7,287 bases of DNA from an uncultured Ruminococcus sp. (GTDB lineage Bacteria; Bacillota; Clostridia; Oscillospirales; Acutalibacteraceae). Numbering within the stretch: position 1 is the stretch's first letter; each line of letters starts with the position of its first letter. The notes beneath the pieces are model-generated. The model did no database searches, was not told the DNA's origin, and was given only the letters and a program-made list of their open reading frames with translations. The position numbers and the translations under genes are program-made. The stretch spans positions 1-7,287 of the forward strand of contig CACXDV010000100.1 in the NCBI GenBank assembly GCA_902766585.1. The letters run 5' to 3'. Of the stretch, positions 1 through 6,300 are shown piece by piece.

Positions 1-885
1 AGAACCGAGTATATCTACCGTATGGCAGCCTGCCGTTATTGCTACAAGTCCTGCAAGTGAGCCGTTAAGAGACATTGAAACATCAGGCTTGCCGTTCTTT
101 ATCCATGTATATATCATTGTTGCACAGGTTGCGGCAGCAGGAGCTACAGTCGTTGTTGCAAAGATCTGTGCAAGCTGTGTTACATCAGTTGCTGCTGCTC
201 CGTTAAAGCCGTACCAGCCGAACCAGAGAATAAATACGCCGAGTGCGCCGAGTGTAAGGCTATGACCGGGAATAGCGCGGGGCTTTCCCTCTTTTGTATA
301 TTTGCCTATACGGGGACCGACCATTGCAGCACCTATAATTGCTGAAACGCCGCCAACCGTATGAATACAAGCTGAACCTGCAAAGTCAACAAAGCCAAGC
401 TGTGCAAGCCAACCCTGACTGTTCCATACCCAGCCTGCCTCTATGGGATATACCACAAGGCTGATAAGACCGCTGTATATACAGTAGGAGATGAACTTTG
501 TTCTTTCTGCCATGGCACCGGAAACTATCGTTGCCGCTGTTGCACAAAATACAAGATTGAATACAAAGCTTGACCATGGGAAATTGTTAAAATCTGTGAA
601 TATCTGTAAATCCGGTACGCCTATTACTCCGAACAAATAATTTTCCGACATCATTAAACCAAAGCCGAGAAAAATGAACATTATGGTACCGATACAGAAA
701 TCCATCAGGTTTTTCATAATAATGTTACCGGCATTCTTCGCTCTGGTAAAGCCTGTTTCGACCATCGCAAATCCGCACTGCATAAAGAATACAAGCGCTG
801 CGCCGATCAGATACCAGATAGCTATCGTAAAAGCATTCGACTGTTCAACAGCCTGAGTTACTGCTGTCTGTAAATTCGCATCCAT
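1..885 (-). CDS. amt: Ammonium transporter (Amt/AmtB), C-terminus cut by window edge
   Basis: Inner-membrane channel-type transporter that brings ammonium into the cell. The window holds the first 295 codons of a family usually about 400-450 residues long, with roughly 8 of the 11 expected membrane helices (first about 19-41, last begun near 274). Family hallmarks are ETGFTRAKN at 43-51, GAMAER at 123-128, the Amt signature starting DFAGS at 167 with the first pore histidine at H175, the WFGWYGFN helix at 221-228 and NGSLAGLVAITAGC at 274-287. By alignment from memory with E. coli AmtB, F113, W154, D167, H175 and F227 match the gate, binding-site and pore residues, while the usual binding-site serine (S219) is alanine (A231). 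The second pore histidine lies beyond the edge. No cleavable signal peptide is evident. The ATG at 885 follows an AAGGAAG ribosome binding site (893-899) with normal spacing. It lies 61 bases downstream of glnN on the same strand, so it is probably cotranscribed. A PII (glnK) gene often adjoins amt but is not in view. Confidence 0.95.
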   Translation of the reverse strand, partial: MDANLQTAVTQAVEQSNAFTIAIWYLIGAALVFFMQCGFAMVETGFTRAKNAGNIIMKNLMDFCIGTIMFIFLGFGLMMSENYLFGVIGVPDLQIFTDFNNFPWSSFVFNLVFCATAATIVSGAMAERTKFISYCIYSGLISLVVYPIEAGWVWNSQGWLAQLGFVDFAGSACIHTVGGVSAIIGAAMVGPRIGKYTKEGKPRAIPGHSLTLGALGVFILWFGWYGFNGAAATDVTQLAQIFATTTVAPAAATCATMIYTWIKNGKPDVSMSLNGSLAGLVAITAGCHTVDILGS

Positions 886-906
886 ATTGTATCTTCCTTT
901 CATAAC

Positions 907-926
907 GGGGGAGTTCAGCCTCCCCC
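907..926 (-). other. Stem-loop between glnN and amt
   Basis: On the minus-strand mRNA a perfect 7-bp stem, GGGGGAG paired with CUCCCCC, encloses the hexaloop GCUGAA. It lies between the glnN stop (947) and the amt ribosome binding site (893-899), with its base about 7 bases before that site. No U-run follows it in the direction of transcription, so it is not a standard terminator for glnN. It could act as an mRNA stability or processing element that sets the amt:glnN ratio, or modulate ribosome access to amt. The pairing is seen directly; the role is inferred. Confidence 0.6.
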
Positions 927-946
927 ATACCCCTTTTTATATTTTT

Positions 947-3037
947 TTATACCCCGAACAGAAGCTCTCCGTATGACGGATAGGGCCAGTATTTTGCTGA
1001 TGTCTTCTGCTCCATTGAATCACCGAGAGCGCGAAGCTCATTCATAAGAACAAATACACTTTCACGACAATAGGTTGCCTGTTCAAGACTATCGGAGATT
1101 GCCTTTACCCCAGCGGCAGCCTCCTTAAGCTCTGCTGTCTTCTTAACAAAAGCTTCAAGCTCATTTGAAAGCTCCTCTACAAGCTGTGTTTCAGCAAATA
1201 CGGAAGCTCCGGGCAGCAATTGCTTCTTCGCAAGAGCTGCATCTGTCATTTCCTTTACAAATGAGATAACAGCGGGAGCGATATTCTTTTCTGCCATATC
1301 TACCATTGTAAGAGCCTCAATGCGTATCTGCTTGCTGTAATGCTCAAGCTCGATCTCGTATCTTGCGCGGATCTCTGCTTCATTAAGGATACCGTTTTTC
1401 TCAAACAGGTCAATGTTTTTCCTGTCTACATAATGCTGCATTGCCTCGGGCAGTGAACGGTAGTTGCAAAGTCCTCTCTTCTCTGCCTCTGCTACCCATT
1501 CGTCAGAATAGTTATCGCCGTTGAAGATTATATTCTTATGCTCTGTAAGCGTCTTTCTTACGATCTCTTTTACAGTACTCTCAATATCTGAGGAAGCCTT
1601 CATTTCTTCATAGAACTCGGAAAGCTCCTCTGCAACGATCGTATTGAGCATATAGTTAGGACATGCAATATTGAGTGAGGAACCAAGCGCTCTGAATTCA
1701 AATTTATTTCCTGTAAATGCAAAGGGTGATGTGCGGTTTCTGTCTGAGGAATCCTTCTTGAAATCGGGAAGCACATTAACCTTTGTAAGCATATCAGAAC
1801 CATCGCTGCGCTTGTATTCTGTACCGTTAACAATTGATTCTACCAGCGCGCCGAGGTCATCTCCCAGATACATTGAAATGATAGCCGGAGGTGCTTCATT
1901 TGCTCCGAGTCTGTGGTCATTTCCTGCGGAAGCAACTGTAAGACGAAGCAGATCCTGATATTCATGCACAGCCTTAACTACTGCTGCAAGAATGAGCTGG
2001 AACTGAAGATTTGTTTCGGGTGATTTGCCCGGATCAAGAAGGTTCTCTCCCGTATTGGTGGAGATAGACCAGTTATTATGCTTGCCTGATCCGTTCACTC
2101 CTGCAAACGGCTTTTCATGCAGCAGGCATACAAGACCATGCTTTTCTGCAACCTTCTTCATAACCTCCATTGTAAGCTCATTATGGTCTGTTGCAATATT
2201 TGAGGTCTCAAAGATAGGTGCAAGCTCATGCTGTGAGGGTGCGACCTCGTTATGCTTTGTCTTTGCGAAAACGCCTAACTTCCAAAGCTCTTCGTCAAGG
2301 TCATTCATAAATGCTGATACTCTTGTTTTGATCGAACCAAAATAATGATCCTCAAGCTCCTGTCCCTTTGGTGCGGGCGCTCCGAAAAGTGTTCTTCCGG
2401 TATAGATAAGATCGGGACGCTTGTCATACATTGTTTTATCTATAAGAAAATATTCCTGCTCAGGACCTACTGTCGTTGTAACTCTCGTTACATCATTCTT
2501 GCCGAGAAGGTGGAGTACCTGTACGGCTACATCGCTGAGTCTCTCCATTGAACGAAGAAGCGGTGTCTTTTTATCAAGCACCTCTCCTGTGTATGAACAG
2601 AAGGCTGTGGGAATATATAATGTTTTGTCACGGATAAATGCCGGTGAGGTGGGATCCCATGTTGTATAGCCTCTTGCCTCGAAGGTAGCGCGGATTCCGC
2701 CTGAAGGGAAGCTCGATGCATCAGGCTCGCCCTTAATAAGTTCCTTGCCTGAAAACTCCATAATGATCCTTCCGTCATCGGTCGGATAAATAAAGCTGTC
2801 ATGCTTTTCAGCTGTTACTCCTGTCATCGGCTGGAACCAGTGTGTATAATGGGTACATCCCATCTCTACTGCCCAATCCTTCATTGCATTTGCTACGGCA
2901 TTGGCAACGCTGATATCCAGTGGCTCGCCGTTCTTAACGGTCTTTTTGAGTGACTTATAGGTAGTGCGCGGAAGACGCTCTTGCATCTTTCTGTCATCAA
3001 ATACCATGCTGCCGAAAAGTTCTGTTACATTTGCCAT
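947..3037 (-). CDS. glnN: Type III glutamine synthetase (GSIII, GlnN)
   Basis: ATP-dependent cytoplasmic enzyme that joins ammonia to glutamate to make glutamine, the first step of the GS-GOGAT cycle. Its 696 residues fit the GSIII family (about 700) and not GSI or GSII (about 350-470). The protein looks complete. It has the GSIII N-terminal region (ELFGSMVFDD at 6-15, HWFQPMTG at 66-73) and the FPSGGIRATFEARG block at 110-123. The catalytic motifs follow: GPEQEYF at 191-197 with metal-binding glutamates, HNEVAPSQHELAPIFE at 262-277, NGSGKHNNWS at 315-324, NEAPPAIIS at 380-388, and the NRTSPF/KFEFRA block at 434-450. The family's C-terminal YWPYPSYGELLF is at 683-694. The ATG at 3037 is preceded by AGGAGAG (3046-3052) with good spacing, and MANVTELFG is a typical GSIII start. 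It is transcribed from a perfect consensus promoter through a structured leader that may attenuate expression. It is probably the first gene of a glnN-amt operon, divergent from gltB. No frameshift or missing motif was seen. Confidence 0.97.
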   Translation of the reverse strand: MANVTELFGSMVFDDRKMQERLPRTTYKSLKKTVKNGEPLDISVANAVANAMKDWAVEMGCTHYTHWFQPMTGVTAEKHDSFIYPTDDGRIIMEFSGKELIKGEPDASSFPSGGIRATFEARGYTTWDPTSPAFIRDKTLYIPTAFCSYTGEVLDKKTPLLRSMERLSDVAVQVLHLLGKNDVTRVTTTVGPEQEYFLIDKTMYDKRPDLIYTGRTLFGAPAPKGQELEDHYFGSIKTRVSAFMNDLDEELWKLGVFAKTKHNEVAPSQHELAPIFETSNIATDHNELTMEVMKKVAEKHGLVCLLHEKPFAGVNGSGKHNNWSISTNTGENLLDPGKSPETNLQFQLILAAVVKAVHEYQDLLRLTVASAGNDHRLGANEAPPAIISMYLGDDLGALVESIVNGTEYKRSDGSDMLTKVNVLPDFKKDSSDRNRTSPFAFTGNKFEFRALGSSLNIACPNYMLNTIVAEELSEFYEEMKASSDIESTVKEIVRKTLTEHKNIIFNGDNYSDEWVAEAEKRGLCNYRSLPEAMQHYVDRKNIDLFEKNGILNEAEIRARYEIELEHYSKQIRIEALTMVDMAEKNIAPAVISFVKEMTDAALAKKQLLPGASVFAETQLVEELSNELEAFVKKTAELKEAAAGVKAISDSLEQATYCRESVFVLMNELRALGDSMEQKTSAKYWPYPSYGELLFGV

Positions 3038-3072
3038 AGTGTGATCTCTCCTGTCTTTCCTATTTTGATTTC

Positions 3073-3178
3073 GATATGCGAAAAGGCGCCGTAAGCCTGC
3101 GCGATATCCGGGACTGAAGCAGGTCTTACCAACCTGCAGCAGCGGATCTCTTCGCTTTGCTTACAGCGCCTTTGCTGT
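3073..3178 (-). promoter_or_regulatory. Structured glnN 5' leader, candidate RNA switch (ANTAR-like two-hairpin start)
   Basis: This is the minus-strand mRNA from about 4 nt after the predicted start of transcription. Four local hairpins can form in order. Hairpin 1 (3163-3178) has stem ACAGC/GCUGU and hexaloop AAAGGC. Hairpin 2 (3141-3156) has stem AGCGA/CCGCU with an A-C mismatch next to the hexaloop AGAGAU. Hairpin 3 (3119-3137) has stem GCAGGU/ACCUGC and a 7-nt loop. Hairpin 4 (3073-3108) has an 8-bp stem with one bulge, capped by AGGC/GCCU. Hairpins 1 and 2 are 6 nt apart and both loops carry A at position 1 and G at position 4, the pattern known for RNA targets of ANTAR-domain antiterminators, which control nitrogen genes in some bacteria. 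Hairpins 1 and 4 together sequester the two arms of the competing long stem (3082-3173). The leader could instead be a metabolite riboswitch of unknown class or a stability element. The pairing is seen; the switching and the ANTAR link are inferred. Confidence 0.5.
3081..3173 (-). terminator. Candidate attenuator: long stem ending in UUUU in the glnN leader
   Basis: In the minus-strand RNA the 5' arm AAAGGCGCUGUAAGC (3159-3173) pairs along all 15 bases, with a single U-G pair, with the 3' arm GCUUACGGCGCCUUU (3082-3096). Inside, the arms can extend through GCGA/UCGC and AUCCG/CGGAU to the GCAGGU/ACCUGC apical hairpin. The stem ends in UUUU before CGC, about 45 bases upstream of the glnN start codon. 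A GC-rich stem followed by U residues suggests conditional termination, but the U-run is short, so the termination role is uncertain. The stem excludes hairpins 1 and 4 of the alternative fold. Confidence 0.4.
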
Positions 3179-3188
3179 CGATGATTGG

Positions 3189-3217
3189 ATTATAAACCAT
3201 ACGATTTCATTTGTCAA
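3189..3217 (-). promoter_or_regulatory. glnN promoter, perfect sigma-A consensus
   Basis: On the minus strand the -35 box TTGACA (3212-3217) and the -10 box TATAAT (3189-3194) both match the housekeeping consensus exactly and are 17 bp apart. The start of transcription is expected near 3181-3183, giving a glnN leader of about 145 nt that begins just before the folded RNA element. T-tracts on the plus strand upstream of the -35 box (A-tracts on the template side used here) may act as an UP element. With a promoter this strong, much of the control probably comes from the leader or from a repressor. Confidence 0.9.
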
Positions 3218-3287
3218 TACCTTTTTGCAACTTTTTTTATTTTTCTTGCAAATTTTGCTTTATACCATGCTTTTTTAGAATAAAATC

Positions 3288-3321
3288 TGCATATTTTGAA
3301 ACAAAACTATAAAAATATGCA
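3288..3321. repeat. 10-bp inverted repeat upstream of the gltB promoter, candidate operator
   Basis: TGCATATTTT (3288-3297) and AAAATATGCA (3312-3321) are perfect inverted copies separated by 14 bp, with centres 24 bp apart. The right arm ends 8 bp before the gltB -35 box, a usual place for an activator site or UP element. The repeat is seen directly; that a protein binds it is inferred, and no known regulator site was recognised. Confidence 0.5.
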
Positions 3322-3329
3322 AATTTCTC

Positions 3330-3358
3330 TTGACAATCCTTCATTTCAGATTTATAAT
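3330..3358 (+). promoter_or_regulatory. gltB promoter, perfect sigma-A consensus
   Basis: The -35 box TTGACA (3330-3335) and the -10 box TATAAT (3353-3358) are both exact matches with a 17-bp spacer. Transcription should start near 3363-3366, giving a leader of only about 35 nt without evident RNA structure, in contrast to the long leader of glnN. The two promoters diverge, with their -35 boxes about 112 bp apart. Confidence 0.9.
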
Positions 3359-3397
3359 AGGCACTGTCAATATGAAATAAAGGAAAGGAAGATCATT

Positions 3398-6300
3398 ATG
3401 ACAAGGAGCAAGCAAAGCCTTTATGATCCGTCATTCGAGCACGATAACTGCGGTATAGGAGCCGTGGTAAACATTAAAGGAATTAAGTCACACAAAACCG
3501 TTGCCGATGCACTTACGATCGTTGAGACTCTCGAACACCGCGCAGGCAAGGATGCCGAAGGCAAAACGGGAGACGGCGTGGGCATTCTGGTACAGATATC
3601 ACATAAATTCTTTAAAAAGGCAGCTGATGAGATCGGTATAGATATCGGCGGCGAAAGAGAATACGGCGTGGGAATGTTCTTCTTTCCTCAGAATGAGCTG
3701 CACAGAAATCAGGCAAAAAAGATGTTTGAGATCATTGCAGAAAAGGAAGGTCTTGATGTTCTCGGCTGGAGAAGGGTTCCGAGCAATACCTCAGTAATAG
3801 GTCAAAGAGCTCTTGATTGTATGCCTGATATCCAGCAGTGCTTTATCAGAAAGCCGGAAGGCATAAAAAAAGGTCTTGACTTCGACCGCAGACTTTATGT
3901 TGCAAGAAGAGAATTTGAACAAAGTAATGAGGATACTTATGTTGTATCACTTTCAAGCAGAACAATAGTATATAAAGGAATGTTCCTTGTCGGCGATCTC
4001 AGAAGGTTCTTCCTCGATCTTCAGGATGAGGATTTTGAATCGGCTATCGCAATGGTTCATTCAAGATTTTCTACCAATACAAATCCGAGCTGGCAGAGAG
4101 CTCATCCCAACCGTATGATCGTACATAACGGCGAAATAAACACTATAAAGGGAAATGCCGATAAAATGCTTGCAAGAGAAGAAACTATGAGAAGCGAACA
4201 TCTTAAAGGCGATCTTGAAAAGGTTATTCCTGTTGTAAATACAGAAGGCTCAGATTCAGCCATGCTTGATAATACACTTGAATTTCTTGTAATGAGCGGT
4301 ATGGATCTCCCTCTTGCAGTTATGATAACAATTCCGGAGCCATGGGACAGAAATCATACCATGAGCCGCAAAAAAAGAGACTTTTATCAGTATTATGCAA
4401 CAATGATGGAGCCATGGGACGGTCCTGCATCAATTCTTTTCTCCGACGGCGATATCATGGGCGCTGTCCTCGACAGAAACGGTCTGCGTCCTTCAAGATA
4501 CTATATAACCGATGACGGTAACCTTATTCTTTCCTCAGAGGTCGGCGCTCTGCCAATACCCGCTGAGAATATCGTTACAAAGGAAAGACTCCGCCCCGGT
4601 AAAATGCTTCTTGTAGATACCGTTAAGGGCAGAGTTATAGATGATGATGAGCTGAAGGAATACTATGCTTCCCGTCAGCCCTATGGTGAATGGCTCGACA
4701 GCAATCTTGTAAAGCTCAGAGAACTGAGGATCCCCAATGTCAGAGTTGAGGAGCATCATGGAGATGAAAGGAAAAAGCTTCAGAAGGCTTTCGGCTATAC
4801 CTATGAGGAAATAATGAAGGATATTCTTCCTATGGCTCAGAACGGCAGCGAGCCTATCACCTCTATGGGTATCGATACTCCTATTGCCGTTCTTTCAAAA
4901 CAGCCTCAGCCGCTTTTCAATTACTTCAAGCAGCTTTTTGCTCAGGTAACAAATCCACCTATTGATGCGATACGCGAGGAAATAGTTACCTCTACAACAG
5001 TATATATCGGAGAAGACGGAAATATTCTTGAAGAACGTCCTGAAAACTGTAAGGTAATCAAGGTGCATAATCCTATTCTCACCTCTACCGATATCCTTAA
5101 GCTCAAAAACATGAAGGTCAGCGGCTTCAAGGTTGCTGTTATCCCGATCCTTTATTATAAAAATACAAGGCTTTCAAAGGCTATCAGCCGTCTTTATCTT
5201 GAGGCAGACAAGGCATATAACGAGGGCGCAAATATCCTTATACTCTCCGACAGAGGCGTAGACGAAAATCATCTTGCTATCCCCTCACTTCTTGCCGTAT
5301 CTGCACTTCACAGACATCTTGTCGTAACAAAAAGAAGAACCTCACTCGCTGTTATTCTCGAAAGCGGTGAGCCGAGAACCGTTCATCACTTTGCAACTCT
5401 GCTCGGCTACGGAGCAAGTGCAGTCAATCCTTATCTTGCTCAGGAAACGATACATGAGCTTATCCATGAGGATCTTCTCGACAAGGATTATTATGCCGCT
5501 GTGGACGATTATAATAACGCTATCCTCCACGGTATAGTTAAGATCGCATCAAAAATGGGTATTTCTACAATACAGTCCTATCAGGGCTCTCAGATTTTTG
5601 AAGCTATCGGCATAGGCAAGGATGTAATTGATGAATACTTTACCGGCACAGTAAGCCGTATCGGAGGTATTACCCTTAAGGATATCGAAGAAAATGTTGA
5701 CAGACTGCACACAGAGGCATTTGATCCCCTCAGCCTTGAAACAACTACTGAGCTTTTTTCACGCGGCGAGCATAAATTCAGAAGCGGCAGAGAAGAGCAT
5801 CTTTATAATCCAAAAACTATCCATACCCTGCAAATGGCAGCAAGAACGGGTAATTATGAGCTGTTCAAAAGCTATTCCCATATGATAACCGATGAAATGG
5901 GTACTATGAACATAAGAGGCTTATTTGATTTCAATTATGCCGAAAACCCCGTTCCGCTTGAAGAGGTGGAAAGCGCTGAGTCTATCGTTAAGCGCTTTAA
6001 AACAGGAGCTATGTCATATGGTTCTATTTCCGAGGAAGCACATGAGGCTCTTGCAATTGCCATGAACAGACTGCATGGTAAATCAAATTCCGGCGAGGGC
6101 GGCGAAAGCGATGAAAGACTGCTTACAAAGGGCACAAGCGAAAACCGCTGTTCCGCTATCAAGCAGGTAGCATCAGGCAGATTCGGAGTTACTTCTAAAT
6201 ATCTTAACAGCGCTGATGAAATACAGATAAAAATGGCTCAGGGTGCAAAGCCCGGTGAAGGCGGTCACCTCCCCGGCAAAAAGGTTTATCCCTGGATCGC

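Larger units (their letters stand above)
3038..3397. promoter_or_regulatory. Divergent control region between glnN and gltB
   Basis: These 360 bases have no convincing protein gene. From left to right they hold the structured 5' leader of glnN on the minus strand (about 3038-3182), the glnN promoter (3189-3217), a T-rich stretch with several TGCA-centred motifs (about 3218-3300), a 10-bp inverted repeat (3288-3321), the gltB promoter (3330-3358) and a short gltB leader of about 35 bases. The middle part is far more AT-rich than the genes on either side, as expected for a shared regulatory region. Confidence 0.9.

Noticed and set aside
907..947. Plus-strand reading of the glnN-amt hairpin as an intrinsic terminator, as it is followed by T-rich sequence in that direction.
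   Set aside because: Both flanking genes are read on the minus strand and no plus-strand gene ends here. The T-rich part also starts 7 bases beyond the stem.
386..2802. Several open frames of 60-106 codons on both strands across the amt and glnN region.
   Set aside because: All overlap well-conserved amt or glnN codons in other frames, lack ribosome binding sites and show no recognisable protein motifs.
3025..3132. A 35-codon minus-strand frame starting at a UUG in the glnN leader and overlapping the glnN start, which might be a leader peptide.
   Set aside because: There is no ATG or GTG, no ribosome binding site before the UUG, and the UUG lies inside hairpin 3. The frame is open simply because the leader has few stops in that register.
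3073..3178. T-box or cyanobacterial glutamine riboswitch in the glnN leader.
   Set aside because: No T-box sequence (TGGnACCGCG-like) and no recognisable conserved core of the cyanobacterial glnA-type motif were found; the fold is different.
3372..3380. Minimal upstream frame ATG AAA TAA just before gltB.
   Set aside because: It has no ribosome binding site of its own, and its bases lie just upstream of the gltB Shine-Dalgarno region. Most likely chance.
3190..3400. GlnR/TnrA box (TGTnAn7TnACA).
   Set aside because: Only TGTCA half-sites are present, one of them simply the reverse of the glnN -35 box; neither has the matching second half.
4535..6162. Several open frames of 62-75 codons, mostly on the minus strand, inside gltB.
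   Set aside because: They are shadows of conserved gltB sequence in other frames, with no start signals or domain features.
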